From: Tabrizicola soli
GTDB lineage: Bacteria > Pseudomonadota > Alphaproteobacteria > Rhodobacterales > Rhodobacteraceae
Length of the DNA stretch: 64,000 bases
Assembly: GCF_015999335.1 (NCBI RefSeq)
Contig: NZ_JAEACP010000006.1
Location: 62,001-126,000, forward strand
Direction: 5' to 3'
A model generated the notes under the pieces. That model did not search any database, was not told where the DNA came from, and was given only the letters and a program-made list of their open reading frames with translations. How positions within the stretch are numbered: position 1 is the first letter of the stretch; every line of letters begins with the position of its first letter. The position numbers were made by a program, and so were the translations under genes. Below, piece by piece: positions 8,132 to 17,380 of the stretch.

Positions 8132-8865
8132 ACCCCGGCTGGAGGCGAATCGGCCCCGATCCAGCGATCCGCGCCTGGGCCGACAGCGCCCGCGCCGCCG
8201 CCCTCCGGAGTCTCGCCACCAGCGATGAGGCCTGGCGCTGCGGCGGCACCTGGTTCGTCGGCGTCGACGCCCTGCCGAACACCCAGGACGGCGCGATCCA
8301 GGGCGCCGCCTTCCCCTGGGGCGCCCTGCCGCTCCGGCCCGAACCCCTGCACCGCGCGCAGCTCTCCGTCATCCGCCCCGGCTATCCCCGGCCCTCGCCC
8401 GACGAGACCCCCGCCGCCTTCGCCTTCCGCCGCGACCGCGACGCCGCCCATCTCGACGGCCTCCTGCCCATCGGCCCCGACAAGCGCCGCATGGTGAAGG
8501 AGCCGCATGCCTGGATCCTCGGCCTGCCGCTCAACCGGGCCACCGCCTCGCCGCTCACCGTCTGGGAAGGCAGCCACGAGATCCTGCGCGCGGCCCTCCT
8601 GAAGGCCCTCGCCCCGCACCCGCCGGACCGCTGGGGCGACATCGACATCACCCAAGCCTACCAGCAGGCCCGCCGCGAAGCCTTCGTCCGCTGCCGCCGC
8701 CTGGAACTCGCCGCGGGTCCGGGAGAGGCCACGCTCCTCCACCGCCTCACCCTGCACGGCGTCGCCGCCTGGAAACCGGGCGACGCCGCGCCGCCGGAGG
8801 GCCGGATGATCGCCTACCTGCGCCCCGAGCTGCCCTCGGTCGAGGCCTGGCTGAAACGCCCCTGA
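8125..8865 (+). CDS. Uncharacterised protein with a possible Fe(II)/2-oxoglutarate dioxygenase (PhyH-like) fold
   Basis: 246 residues from ATG 8125, overlapping the end of the TauE/SafE gene. Seen directly: RRDRDAAHLDG gives an HxD pair near the middle, and ATLLHRLTLHGVAAWK near the end supplies histidines and an arginine. That is compatible with the metal ligands and co-substrate arginine of double-stranded beta-helix dioxygenases. WEGSHEILRAAL also resembles phytanoyl-CoA dioxygenase relatives. No signal peptide or membrane segment is visible. The fold assignment is inference from sparse motifs; the safe name is hypothetical protein. Coupling with a permease suggests the two act on the same compound. 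Confidence 0.6.
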   Translation: MVDPGWRRIGPDPAIRAWADSARAAALRSLATSDEAWRCGGTWFVGVDALPNTQDGAIQGAAFPWGALPLRPEPLHRAQLSVIRPGYPRPSPDETPAAFAFRRDRDAAHLDGLLPIGPDKRRMVKEPHAWILGLPLNRATASPLTVWEGSHEILRAALLKALAPHPPDRWGDIDITQAYQQARREAFVRCRRLELAAGPGEATLLHRLTLHGVAAWKPGDAAPPEGRMIAYLRPELPSVEAWLKRP

Positions 8866-8887
8866 CTTCCTCTTGGTCAAATACTCT

Positions 8888-8912
8888 GGGGGTTTGGGGG
8901 TGAAACCCCCAA
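8888..8912. terminator. Bidirectional stem-loop between convergent genes
   Basis: The stem TTGGGGGT / ACCCCCAA has a three-base loop (8894-8912). An alternative pairing uses GGGGGTTT at 8888-8895. It lies between the ends of the dioxygenase-like gene and the DUF1289 gene. Read on the minus strand, the hairpin is followed by GAGTATTTGACCAAGAGGAAG-like sequence, which recurs in another form at 35911. Confidence 0.65.
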
Positions 8913-8916
8913 GACT

Positions 8917-9174
8917 TCAGCGGTCCAGCCGTGCCATCCGCCCGCCGCGGCGCTTGCCCAGCCGGGGCGCGCGGCCGGGAAGCTCCTCGATCACCGCCGC
9001 GCGTTCCTCATGCGTCATCCGCGACCAGCCCGAGATCTCGTCGATCGAGCGATGGCAGCCGACGCAGATCCGCTCCTCGGGATGGATCACGCACAGCCTC
9101 ACGCAGGGGCTGGCGATCTCGTCGCGTTTCCAGACGTCGTCCTTCACTTCGTCATTCCCGCTCAAGATGCCCAA
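8917..9174 (-). CDS. DUF1289 domain protein (small cysteine-cluster protein)
   Basis: 85 residues, [20 protein letters not shown]. The DUF1289 signature is clear: [22 protein letters not shown] supplies four cysteines (C-x3-C-x8-C-x2-C spacing) likely to bind a metal, followed by [17 protein letters not shown]. The C-terminus is strongly basic ([15 protein letters not shown]), which would suit nucleic acid contact. Its function is unknown. The start lies 23 bases inside the end of ruvX, so it belongs to the ccmI-ruvX transcription unit. Confidence 0.88.
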   Translation of the reverse strand: MGILSGNDEVKDDVWKRDEIASPCVRLCVIHPEERICVGCHRSIDEISGWSRMTHEERAAVIEELPGRAPRLGKRRGGRMARLDR

Positions 9175-9625
9175 TCCGGTCCAGCGCCCCTTGCAGGATA
9201 TATCCGGCGGCCACCTGGTCGATTACCTCTTTCCGACGCTTTCGTGACGTATCCGCCTCCAGCAGCGCCCGCTCCGCCGCGACGGTCGACAGCCGCTCGT
9301 CCCAATAGCAGATCGGCAGCGCGGTCAGCTTCTCCAGGTTGCGCGCAAAGGCCTGGGTCGCCTGCACTCTCGGGCCCATGCTGCCGTCCATGTTCAACGG
9401 CAGCCCCAGCACGATCCCCGCGGCGCCCCGCGCCTCCAGAAGCGCCAGCAGACGCCCCGCGTCGATGGTGAACTTCTCGCGCCGGATCACCTCCAGCGGC
9501 GTCGCCACCTGGCGGCGCAGGTCCGACAGCGCCACCCCGATGGTCTTGTCGCCAAGGTCCAGCCCGGCGATCGCCCGGTTCGGGGGCAGGGCGGCCACGA
9601 ATTCCTCGACGCCGGCGCAGATCAT
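9152..9625 (-). CDS. ruvX: Putative pre-16S rRNA nuclease / Holliday junction resolvase-like RuvX (YqgF)
   Basis: 157 residues of the RNase H-like YqgF family. The first strand with its acidic residue is [18 protein letters not shown]. The central [17 protein letters not shown] and the C-terminal [19 protein letters not shown] complete the conserved motif set. In other bacteria the family trims the 5' end of pre-16S rRNA; a junction-resolving role was the older proposal. The start overlaps the ccmI stop (ATGA) and the 3' end overlaps the DUF1289 gene, giving a tight three-gene operon. Confidence 0.92.
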   Translation of the reverse strand: MICAGVEEFVAALPPNRAIAGLDLGDKTIGVALSDLRRQVATPLEVIRREKFTIDAGRLLALLEARGAAGIVLGLPLNMDGSMGPRVQATQAFARNLEKLTALPICYWDERLSTVAAERALLEADTSRKRRKEVIDQVAAGYILQGALDRIGHLERE

Positions 9626-10833
9626 GGGTTCAGCCCGGCCTCGACCGCCGCCTGGCGCAGGAAGGACAGCTCGGCCGGCTGGCCCTGGAACTCTGCCACG
9701 GCCGCGTCATAGGCCTTCTGCGCCTCCTCCAGCCGCTCCAGCATCGCCTGCGAGCGGATCAGCCGCGCCCAGTCCTCGACCCCGCCGCCCTCCGAGGCGA
9801 GGCGATCCGAAAGCTGCGTCACCATCCCCTCGATCATCGCCTGCCGTTCCTCTTCCGACATCTCGGCCGCGGCCGCCATGTCCCCGGCCGTGGGGCCCGT
9901 CACCTCGGGCAGGCGATAGTTCACCCCGGCCCGCCAGGCGACCTCCTCGATCTGCGCGCGCAGGGGCTCGGTCCAGGGCGCATCCGGCCCGCTTTCCTCC
10001 AGCAGGCCGCTCCAGAGCGCGAAGCCCCGGTCATAGCGCCCGCCCTGCACGAACATCAGCCCCGCGTAATAGCGCGCCAGCCCGTCCTTCGGATCCAGGC
10101 TCAGCGCCGCGGTCAGCTCGGCCTCGGCCTCGGGCGAGACATAGCCGCCCGCCGCTGCGATCAGGATCTCGGCCAGCGCCGAATGGTCCGCCGCCGCGAC
10201 GGTCCCGCCCTTGACCGCGATCAGGTGGCGCTGGGCCGCCTCGGCATCGGCGAAATTGCCAAGCGCGGTCTCGTTGCGGGCCAGCAGCTCCAGCCCGACC
10301 GGATCGTCGGGGCGCCTGGCGACCGTCTCGCGCAGCTTCTCGATCAGCTGCATCGTCTCGGCGGGAACCTCCGGCGGCGCAAGCTTCGGCGCGGCCGCCA
10401 CCGCCTCGGCCTGCGCGGGCCGTCCGGCCATGCGGTCGTCCGCCATCGCGATCCGGCGCTCGATCGGCAGGTCGGGATAGCCGGGGCTGCCCAGATAGCG
10501 GTAGGCCCCGAGACCGCCGCCCAGCACCACCAGCGCGACCAGCGCCGCGACCGGCGTCGCCGGGGCGGCGCTTGCCGCGGCCCCCGGCGCGCGCTGGCGG
10601 TCCAGGTCCAGCAGCCTGCGCCCGACCTCGGCCCGCAGCCGCTTCGCCTCCTCGGCGCTGATCGTCCCGCGCGCAAGGTCGCGCTCGACCTCGGCCATCT
10701 GGTCCTTGTAGACCGCCATGTCGGCCTCGGCCGCCGCCGCCTCGCCCCGGCCCCGGCCAAGGGCGCGGACCAGAAGTGCCGCAACCACCGCCGCGATCAG
10801 CGCCGCCGCCGCCCAGAAGCCCCAATCCGCCAT
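9622..10833 (-). CDS. ccmI: Cytochrome c maturation protein CcmI
   Basis: 403 residues. CcmI chaperones apocytochrome c to the heme ligation complex. The N-terminus has a membrane helix ([19 protein letters not shown]), then the conserved [19 protein letters not shown] segment of the cytoplasmic loop. A second helix ([21 protein letters not shown]) precedes a periplasmic TPR-rich domain containing [22 protein letters not shown] and [19 protein letters not shown]. Length and two-helix layout match alphaproteobacterial CcmI. The other ccm genes of the window lie 24 kb away at 35259-38077, so the maturation genes are split. It is divergent from the sarcosine oxidase operon across 220 bases. Confidence 0.93.
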   Translation of the reverse strand: MADWGFWAAAALIAAVVAALLVRALGRGRGEAAAAEADMAVYKDQMAEVERDLARGTISAEEAKRLRAEVGRRLLDLDRQRAPGAAASAAPATPVAALVALVVLGGGLGAYRYLGSPGYPDLPIERRIAMADDRMAGRPAQAEAVAAAPKLAPPEVPAETMQLIEKLRETVARRPDDPVGLELLARNETALGNFADAEAAQRHLIAVKGGTVAAADHSALAEILIAAAGGYVSPEAEAELTAALSLDPKDGLARYYAGLMFVQGGRYDRGFALWSGLLEESGPDAPWTEPLRAQIEEVAWRAGVNYRLPEVTGPTAGDMAAAAEMSEEERQAMIEGMVTQLSDRLASEGGGVEDWARLIRSQAMLERLEEAQKAYDAAVAEFQGQPAELSFLRQAAVEAGLNP

Positions 10834-11053
10834 CGCCGCCGCCTGTCCTGGCCCTTGTTTCCGCCCCCATCTAGTCCTTCGGGCGGGGTCCCGAAAGGGG
10901 CAAACGGCCGCATCCGCCGCGGCCCCTGTCGCCTCTGCCCGGCAAATGTCGCAAATTTCCCGATCGTGCCGCTGTAGTCCCCGGCCATGACCCGGCTTCC
11001 TTCATAGAACGCTCCTGACGGACCGAGGTCCGACTTTCCCTGACGAGGCTCCG

Positions 11054-12301
11054 ATGAAGCGCTATTCGGTCTTTGCCATCGCCCGCGAGGCTTTGCGGTA
11101 CCACATGGGGTGGGAACGCGCCTGGGCTTCGCCCGAACCGAAAGCGTCCTATGACGCGATCATCGTGGGCGCCGGGGGCCACGGCCTCGCCACCGCCTAT
11201 TATCTCGGCAAGAACCACGGCATCACCAATGTCGCGGTGATCGAGAAGGGCTGGCTCGGCGGCGGCAACACCGGCCGCAACACCACGATCATCCGCTCGA
11301 ACTACCTGCAGGACCCCTCCGCCGCGATCTACGAAAAGGCCCGCAGCCTCTACGAGACGCTGAGCCAGGACCTGAACTACAACGTCATGTTCAGCCCGCG
11401 CGGCCTTCTGATGCTGGCGCAGACCCACCACGAGGTGCGGGGCTACCTGCGCACGGTCCATGCCAACACGCTGCAGGGCGTGCAGACCGAATGGATCTCG
11501 CCGCAGCGCGTCAAGGAAATCGTGCCGATCATGAACATCGACGGGCCGCGCTATCCGGTCCTCGGCGCGCTCTACCAGGCGCGCGGCGGCACCGCCCGGC
11601 ACGACGCCGTGGCCTGGGGCTATGCCCGCGCCTGCTCGGCGATGGGGATGGACATCATCCAGAACTGCGAAGTGAAGGGCGTGCGGTCGGAAAACGGCCG
11701 CGTCACCGGCGTCGACACCACCAAGGGCTTCATCGGCACGAAGAAGCTCGGCATGGTCGTCGCCGGCCATTCCGGCCAGCTGGCCGAGATGGCGGGCTTC
11801 CGCCTGCCGATCGAGGCGGTGGCGCTGCAGGCCCTCGTCTCCGAACCGATCAAGCCCTGCATGGACGTGGTCGTCATGGCCAACACCGTGCACGGCTACA
11901 TGTCGCAATCCGACAAGGGCGAGATGGTGATCGGCGGCGGCACCGACGGGTTCAACAACTACACCCAGCGCGGCAGCTTCCACCACATCGAGGAAACCCT
12001 CCGCGCCCTGGTCGAGACCTTCCCGATGATCAGCCGCCTCAAGATGCTGCGGCAATGGGGCGGCATCGTCGACATGACCGGCGACCGCTCGCCCCTCATC
12101 TCCAAGACCCCGCTCGGCAACTGCTTCATCAACTGCGGCTGGGGCACCGGCGGCTTCAAGGCGATCCCCGGCTCGGGCTGGGCCATGGCCGAGCTGATGG
12201 CCAAGGGCGAACCCGGCCCGCTGGCGGCCGAGTTCAACATGTGGCGCTTCAAGGAAGGCCAGTTCATCGACGAATCCGTCGCCGCCGGGGTGGCACACTG
12301 A
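11054..12301 (+). CDS. soxB: Sarcosine oxidase subunit beta
   Basis: 415 residues. In heterotetrameric sarcosine oxidase the beta subunit carries FAD and the covalent FMN and oxidises the N-methyl group of sarcosine. A dinucleotide-binding motif is visible at AIIVGAGGHGLATAYYLG (residues 35-52). The segment RGGTARHDAVAWGYAR contains His183, in the position where the family attaches FMN. The CGWGTGGFKAIPGSG segment near the C-terminus is conserved in soxB. The ATG at 11054 follows GAGG at a suitable distance. It heads the operon soxB-orf-soxD-soxA-soxG. Product use: sarcosine to glycine, with the methyl group passed to tetrahydrofolate. Confidence 0.95.
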   Translation: MKRYSVFAIAREALRYHMGWERAWASPEPKASYDAIIVGAGGHGLATAYYLGKNHGITNVAVIEKGWLGGGNTGRNTTIIRSNYLQDPSAAIYEKARSLYETLSQDLNYNVMFSPRGLLMLAQTHHEVRGYLRTVHANTLQGVQTEWISPQRVKEIVPIMNIDGPRYPVLGALYQARGGTARHDAVAWGYARACSAMGMDIIQNCEVKGVRSENGRVTGVDTTKGFIGTKKLGMVVAGHSGQLAEMAGFRLPIEAVALQALVSEPIKPCMDVVVMANTVHGYMSQSDKGEMVIGGGTDGFNNYTQRGSFHHIEETLRALVETFPMISRLKMLRQWGGIVDMTGDRSPLISKTPLGNCFINCGWGTGGFKAIPGSGWAMAELMAKGEPGPLAAEFNMWRFKEGQFIDESVAAGVAH

Positions 12302-12404
12302 TGACGCGGCTGCGGCACATTCCCGCCGATGTGTCCGCGCGCCGGAACCCCCAGGCCGGGGACCGGGTTTCCATGCCAATTCAACATTGCATGGAGACCC
12401 TCCA

Positions 12405-12749
12405 ATGGCTGACGAAAACTACAAGACCTATGTCCGCGAGACCCGCACGACCGAAGGCTCGGGTGCCAGCATGGCGCTCATCGTCGGCGGTCTCGTCGTC
12501 GCGGTCGGCTTCATCCTCTGGCTCGTCTTCGGCGGTCCCGACTCGGTCGTCGACACTGCCCCTGCGGGCAGCGACACCAATGTCACGATCGAGCCGCCGG
12601 CTGCTCCGGTCGACAACTCGACCAATGTCACCGTCGAGCCTGCCGCTCCCGAAGCCGCCGCTCCCGAAGCTCCCGCGCCCGATGCCACGGCCCCGGCCGG
12701 CGATGCGGCTCCCGCTGACGGCGGCACGGCCGAGCCCGCGGCTCCCTGA
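12405..12749 (+). CDS. Small single-pass membrane protein with Ala/Pro/Glu-rich tail, inside the sarcosine oxidase operon
   Basis: 114 residues. ATG 12405 is preferred to an in-frame TTG at 12387 because GGAGA lies eight bases upstream of the ATG. A hydrophilic N-terminus (MADENYKTYVRETRTTEG) is followed by one helix, MALIVGGLVVAVGFILWLVF. A low-complexity extracytoplasmic tail follows, rich in Ala, Pro, Glu and Asp, with near-repeats around TNVTIEPPAAPVDNSTNVTVEP. No catalytic motif is present. It is not one of the four known subunits. The gene lies 103 bases after soxB and is followed by a large stem-loop. Function unknown; it may be an unrelated gene that has come to rest in this operon. 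Confidence 0.7.
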   Translation: MADENYKTYVRETRTTEGSGASMALIVGGLVVAVGFILWLVFGGPDSVVDTAPAGSDTNVTIEPPAAPVDNSTNVTVEPAAPEAAAPEAPAPDATAPAGDAAPADGGTAEPAAP

Positions 12750-12750
12750 C

Positions 12751-12794
12751 CCCTGCGGCGGGCGCCCCTGCGCGCCCGCCCTCCAGCCGCAGGG
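12751..12794 (+). terminator. Intra-operon stem-loop after the small membrane protein gene
   Basis: A perfect nine-base stem, CCCTGCGGC / GCCGCAGGG, encloses a second small GC hairpin (GGGCGC / GCGCCC). There is no run of T afterwards, so this is more likely a processing or partial-termination structure than a full terminator. It separates soxB and the small membrane gene from soxD-A-G. The next 219 bases up to soxD hold no gene I can support. Confidence 0.5.
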
Positions 12795-13013
12795 AGAGTG
12801 AGCCATGCTCCGCCCCCTCGGCCCCCTCAGGATGCCTCGCCCCGCGCGGCTTGAAGCCCCGACCCCCATCCTGACCGCGAGAGACCGCCCACAGCGCCCG
12901 CCGGAAACCGGCCGGGGCGCGCCATGCCGCCCGCTCTCTCCATCCCCGACCTTCTTCGACCGCCGCCTCGCGACCGGGGTCGAACAACCCGCGAACCACC
13001 TGGGAACACCCTC

Positions 13014-13349
13014 ATGCTGATCCTTGAATGCCCCTACTGCGGCGTGAAGGCCGAAGAAACCGAACTCGCCCCCGGCTACGAGGCGCATCTGAAGCGTTTC
13101 GGCCCCGGCTCCTCGCCCGAGGAGTTCGAGGATTACATGTTCGCCCGCAAGAACCCCAAGGGCGTGCATTTCGAACGCTGGCGCCATGCCTATGGCTGCG
13201 GCAAGTGGTTCCTCGCCGCCCGCTGCACCGCCACGCTCGAGGTCTTCGGCACCTATCCCGCCCAGACCTCCGAACCCCCCGCCGACATCATCGCGAAAAT
13301 CCAGGCCCGCCGTCCCGACTGGCAGCCTGACTGGAAGGGCACCAAATGA
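13014..13349 (+). CDS. soxD: Sarcosine oxidase subunit delta
   Basis: 111 residues from ATG 13014 (MLILECPYCGVKAEETEL). The longer frame from 12924 would add a non-conserved Pro/Arg-rich stretch. The small delta subunit binds zinc in the heterotetramer: CPYCG near the N-terminus supplies two cysteines, and the RHAYGCGKWF region supplies further ligands, as in the family. YMFARKNPKGVHFERW is the conserved middle. The stop overlaps the soxA start (ATGA), so the two are coupled. Confidence 0.95.
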   Translation: MLILECPYCGVKAEETELAPGYEAHLKRFGPGSSPEEFEDYMFARKNPKGVHFERWRHAYGCGKWFLAARCTATLEVFGTYPAQTSEPPADIIAKIQARRPDWQPDWKGTK

Positions 13350-16336
13350 GCACGCGCCTCGCCAAGGGCGGCCGGTTGATCAACCGCACCGCGCCCGTCG
13401 AATTCTCCTTCAACGGCAAGCGTTTCAAGGGCTTCCAGGGCGATACCCTGGCGGCGGGCCTTCTGGCCAACGACCAGCTGATGGTCGGCCGCAGCTTCAA
13501 GTATCACCGCCCGCGCGGCATCGTCGCCTCCGGGCCGGAGGAGCCAAACGCGCTCGTCAACCTTGGCAAGGGTTCGCGGCTGGAACCGAACCAGCGCACC
13601 ACCACGACCGAGCTTTTCGACGGGCTGGAATCCACCAGCCAGAACCACTGGCCCAGCCTCGAATTCGACGTGGGCGTGGTGAACAACTACGTCGCGCGCT
13701 TCCTGCCCGCGGGCTTCTACTACAAGACCTTCATGCATCCGCGTCCGCTGTGGAAGCATGTGTTCGAGCCGATCATCCGCCAGTCGGCCGGTCTCGGCAA
13801 GGCGCCGAAGGACGTGGACGCCGACCGCTACGAATACGCCTACGAATTCTGCGACGTCCTCGTGATCGGGGCCGGGGTCGCGGGCCTTCTCGCCGCGAAA
13901 TCCGCCGCCGATGCCGGCGCCCGCGTGATCCTGCTGGAACAGGCCCCGACGCTCGGCGGCCGGGCCCCGGTCGACGAGACCGAGGTGGACGGCACCCCGG
14001 TCGAGGCCTGGCTTTCCGCCATCGAGGCCGACCTGAAGGCGCGCGACAACGTCACGGTCCGCGTCCGCACCTGCGCCATCGGCGTCTATGACCACGGCTA
14101 TGTCCTTGCCGACGAACGCGTCGCCGACCATACCCCCGGCGACGGGCGGCCGAAGCACCGGCTCTGGCGGATCCGGACGGGCCGGATCATCAGCGCCACC
14201 GGCGCGATCGAGCGTCCGCTCAGCTTCTACGGCAACGACATCCCCGGCGTGATGCTGGCCAGCGCGATGCGCGACTATGTCGTGAACTATGCCGTCTCGC
14301 CGGGCGACCGCACCGTGGTCGTCACCAACAACGATTCTGCCTACCGGACCGCGCTCGCGCTCAAGGCGGCGGGGCTCGAGGTCCCGGCGATCCTCGACGC
14401 CCGCGACCGGGCCACCGGCGCGCTGCCCGAGGCCGCGCGTGCCGCGGGCATCCGCGTGCTGACCGGCAAGGCCATCGCCAAGGTCAAGGGCGGCAAGCGC
14501 GTGACCGGCGTCACCGTCTGCGCCCAGGCGGGCGAGGGTTCCGTCCAGGAAGAGATCGCCTGCGAGGCCGTCGCCATGTCCGGCGGCTGGTCGCCCGTCG
14601 TCCACCTCTGGAGCCATTGCGGCGGCAAGCTGACCTGGGACGAGGGCATCTCCGCCTTCACCCCCGACCCGACCCGTCCGCCGCTGAACCATGACGGCAG
14701 CGCCCTGGTGGCGGTCGTCGGGGCCGCCGCGGGCTGCCTGTCGCTGGCCAATATCCTGGCCGAGTTCGGCGCCGGGTCGGGCAAGGCTGCCATACGCCTG
14801 CCAGACGCAAGCCAGACGCCGGATGGCAGCGTCGCGATCCCGCCGGTCTGGGTCATGCCGCAGGGCGCGCCGATCGCGATGCGCAACAAGATGTGGCTGG
14901 ACTACCAGAACGACGTGAAGGTCTCGGACGTCCAGCTGGCCGCGCGCGAAGGCTATCGCAGCGTCGAGCATACCAAGCGGTACACCACGCTCGGCATGGC
15001 GACGGATCAGGGAAAGCTCAGCAACATCAACGGTCTCGCCACGCTTGCGAATGCGCTGGGTGAAGAGATCCCGCAGGTCGGCACCACCACATTCCGCCCG
15101 CCCTACACGCCGGTCACCATCGGCGCGCTGGCAGGCGAGTCGCGGGGCGAGATCTTCCAGCCGCTCCGCCGCACCCCGATGCATGAAGCGCATGAGAAAT
15201 CAAACGCTTACTTCGAACCTGTCGGCCTCTGGCGCCGCCCCTACTGCTTCCCCCGCGCCGGCGAGACCCACGACCAGGCCGTCCACCGCGAGGTGGTGAA
15301 CACCCGCCAGAACCTCGGCCTCCTCGACGCCTCGACGCTCGGCAAGATCATCGTCAAGGGCCCGGATGCCGGGAAGTTCCTCGACATGTTGTATACCGGC
15401 GTGATGAGTACGCTACCCGTGGGCAAGTGCCGCTATGGCCTGATGTGCAACGAACAGGGCTTCCTCTCCGACGACGGCGTCGTCGCCCGGATCGACGAGG
15501 ACACCTGGCTTTGCCACACGACATCCGGTGGTGCCGACCGCATCCACGGCTGGATGGAAGACTGGCTGCAGTGCGAATGGTGGGATTGGCAGGTCTACAC
15601 CGCGAACGTCACCGAACAGTACGCCCAGGTGGCCGTCGTCGGTCCGAACGCGAGGAAGCTTCTGCAAGTCCTTGGCGGCATGGATGTTTCCAAGGAGGCG
15701 CTGCCCTTCATGCAATGGGCGGACGGCACCCTTGGCGGCTTCCCGGTCCGGGTCTACCGGATCAGTTTCTCGGGCGAACTCAGCTACGAGATCGCCGTCC
15801 CCGCCAGCCACGGCGCGGCCTTCTGGGCTGCGTGCCAGGAAGCCGGAAAGTCTTTGGGTGCAATGCCTTACGGGACGGAGTGCCTGCACGTCATGCGGGC
15901 CGAGAAGGGCTTCATCATGATCGGGGACGAGACCGACGGGACCGTGATCCCGCAGGACCTCTGCCTCGACTGGGCGATCTCGAAGAAGAAGGCCGATTTC
16001 CTCGGCAAGCGCGGGCAGGAGCGGACCTATCTCGCCAGCCCGGACCGCTGGAAACTGGTCGGATTCGAGACGCTGGACGGCTCGGTGGTCCCCGATGGGT
16101 CCTACATCATCGCCGACGGCGTCAACGCCAACGGCCAGCGCAACGTGCAGGGCCGGGTGACCTCGACCTACTATTCGCCGACCCTGAAACGCGGCATCGC
16201 CATGGGCCTGCTGAAGCAGGGGCCGAACCGCATGGGCGAGGTGGTGGAATTCAACACGGTCACGGGCGGAACGGTGAAGGCGCGGGTGCGCGATACGGTG
16301 TTCTTCGACAAGGACGGGGAGAAGCAGAATGTCTGA
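13346..16336 (+). CDS. soxA: Sarcosine oxidase subunit alpha
   Basis: 996 residues, the usual full length. The N-terminus is a ferredoxin-like fold (EFSFNGKRFKGFQGDTLAAG). Next is the NAD-binding Rossmann domain at VIGAGVAGLLAAKSAADAG and a FAD/NAD disulfide-oxidoreductase-like core. The C-terminal third, from about residue 610 (RRTPMHEAHEK...), is a GcvT-like aminomethyltransferase domain that binds tetrahydrofolate and makes 5,10-methylene-THF from the imine intermediate. Conserved segments LPVGKCRYGLMCNEQGFL, YGTECLHVMRAEKGF and DLCLDWAISKKK fit that domain. The gene overlaps soxD by four bases and soxG by eight. Confidence 0.96.
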   Translation: MSTRLAKGGRLINRTAPVEFSFNGKRFKGFQGDTLAAGLLANDQLMVGRSFKYHRPRGIVASGPEEPNALVNLGKGSRLEPNQRTTTTELFDGLESTSQNHWPSLEFDVGVVNNYVARFLPAGFYYKTFMHPRPLWKHVFEPIIRQSAGLGKAPKDVDADRYEYAYEFCDVLVIGAGVAGLLAAKSAADAGARVILLEQAPTLGGRAPVDETEVDGTPVEAWLSAIEADLKARDNVTVRVRTCAIGVYDHGYVLADERVADHTPGDGRPKHRLWRIRTGRIISATGAIERPLSFYGNDIPGVMLASAMRDYVVNYAVSPGDRTVVVTNNDSAYRTALALKAAGLEVPAILDARDRATGALPEAARAAGIRVLTGKAIAKVKGGKRVTGVTVCAQAGEGSVQEEIACEAVAMSGGWSPVVHLWSHCGGKLTWDEGISAFTPDPTRPPLNHDGSALVAVVGAAAGCLSLANILAEFGAGSGKAAIRLPDASQTPDGSVAIPPVWVMPQGAPIAMRNKMWLDYQNDVKVSDVQLAAREGYRSVEHTKRYTTLGMATDQGKLSNINGLATLANALGEEIPQVGTTTFRPPYTPVTIGALAGESRGEIFQPLRRTPMHEAHEKSNAYFEPVGLWRRPYCFPRAGETHDQAVHREVVNTRQNLGLLDASTLGKIIVKGPDAGKFLDMLYTGVMSTLPVGKCRYGLMCNEQGFLSDDGVVARIDEDTWLCHTTSGGADRIHGWMEDWLQCEWWDWQVYTANVTEQYAQVAVVGPNARKLLQVLGGMDVSKEALPFMQWADGTLGGFPVRVYRISFSGELSYEIAVPASHGAAFWAACQEAGKSLGAMPYGTECLHVMRAEKGFIMIGDETDGTVIPQDLCLDWAISKKKADFLGKRGQERTYLASPDRWKLVGFETLDGSVVPDGSYIIADGVNANGQRNVQGRVTSTYYSPTLKRGIAMGLLKQGPNRMGEVVEFNTVTGGTVKARVRDTVFFDKDGEKQNV

Positions 16337-16877
16337 GCCGGTTTCCGCGCTGGGGGGCACCAGCTTCCAGGGCTTCGCGACCATCCGCGAGATCGGCCCG
16401 CTGGGCATGATAACCTTGCGTGCCAAGGGACTGAAATCGCTGGACAAGGCGATCAAGGCCGCCGTCGGGACCAAGGTCCCGGCGCAACGGCGGATCGAGG
16501 TCAACGGCGAACGCGCCTGCGGCTGGATGAGCCCGGACGAATATCTCCTCGTCCTGCCCTATGCCGAGGTCGCGGCCGCTCTTGCCGCCATCGCCAGGGA
16601 ACTGGCGGGCGAGCATCACCTCGCCGTCGACGTCTCGGACGCGCGGGCCATCTTCCGCATCGAGGGCGCGAAGGCGACCCAGGTGCTGCAGAAGCTCTCG
16701 CCGGTGGATTTCGCCACGCTCGAGCCGGGCGAGCTGCGCCGCAGCCGCGCGGCCCAGGTCGCGGCGGCCTTCTGGGCGCAGGACGGCGGCTATACGCTGG
16801 TCTGCTTCCGCTCGGTCGCGGGCTATGTGATGGGCCTTCTGACCCATTCCGCGCAGCCGGGCTCCGAGCTGGACTGA
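16329..16877 (+). CDS. soxG: Sarcosine oxidase subunit gamma
   Basis: 182 residues. The gamma subunit has a GcvT/YgfZ-like fold and completes the heterotetramer without a cofactor. Visible conserved segments are ACGWMSPDEYLLVLPYAEV, LAVDVSDARAIFRIEGAKA and ELRRSRAAQVAAAFW. The start lies eight bases inside soxA. No folD, purU or glyA gene follows directly, although such genes accompany the operon in many bacteria. The next gene encodes an unrelated secreted protein after 65 bases. Confidence 0.93.
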   Translation: MSEPVSALGGTSFQGFATIREIGPLGMITLRAKGLKSLDKAIKAAVGTKVPAQRRIEVNGERACGWMSPDEYLLVLPYAEVAAALAAIARELAGEHHLAVDVSDARAIFRIEGAKATQVLQKLSPVDFATLEPGELRRSRAAQVAAAFWAQDGGYTLVCFRSVAGYVMGLLTHSAQPGSELD

Positions 16878-16942
16878 GAGCGTCGCTTGACGGGAAAAAC
16901 CGGGAAGGGCAGGGTGAAAGTCCTGTCCTTCAAAGGTGTTGC

Positions 16943-17380
16943 ATGGTTCTCCTCCGCTTTCTTGCCGCTGTTTTCGCGCTGTCGGTTTCCTCCGTTCCCG
17001 CTGCTGCATCGACCCTGGAATGCAAGCTTCCCGTCACCGGCGCGGGGGGCGGTTACATCACCGGGCTATACTACGTCCAGCATGAGGAAGGCAGCGCCGA
17101 GGCCATCGTCTCGGACGAGGTGATCATGTATTACAACGACGAGCAGCCGATCACCGCCAGGGTCTCGGACGATACCGACGCAAAGCTGGTGCTCACCTGG
17201 AACATCCAGATGACGAACTCGGGCCAGATGACCAAGATGCAGTACCGCGCGGCCTGGTTCCGCAAGAGCGGCCTCCTGACCATCCGGGCCAAGCCGGGCG
17301 GCTATTCCAACAGCTTCGAGGGCCGCGGAACCTGCCGGGCGCTGCCGGAGGATCGGTCAAAAGCTGCCGGGCGGCCTTGA
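16943..17380 (+). CDS. Secreted protein of unknown function
   Basis: 145 residues with a clear N-terminal signal peptide (MVLLRFLAAVFALSVSSVPAAAS), likely cleaved after the AAA stretch. The mature part has two cysteines, one near its start (LECKLPVTG) and one near its end (GRGTCRAL), well placed for a disulfide. Between them it alternates charged and aromatic residues (ITGLYYVQHEEGS, LVLTWNIQMTNSGQMTK), suggesting a small beta-sandwich. I do not recognise the family. AAAGGTG upstream is a fair ribosome binding site. It lies between soxG and sodB with no sign of linked function. Confidence 0.75.
   Translation: MVLLRFLAAVFALSVSSVPAAASTLECKLPVTGAGGGYITGLYYVQHEEGSAEAIVSDEVIMYYNDEQPITARVSDDTDAKLVLTWNIQMTNSGQMTKMQYRAAWFRKSGLLTIRAKPGGYSNSFEGRGTCRALPEDRSKAAGRP

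Noticed and set aside
12805-13020. A 71-codon plus-strand ORF with a fair ribosome binding site between the small membrane gene and soxD
   Set aside because: It is Pro/Arg-rich low-complexity sequence, overlaps the soxD start in another frame and has no recognisable feature.
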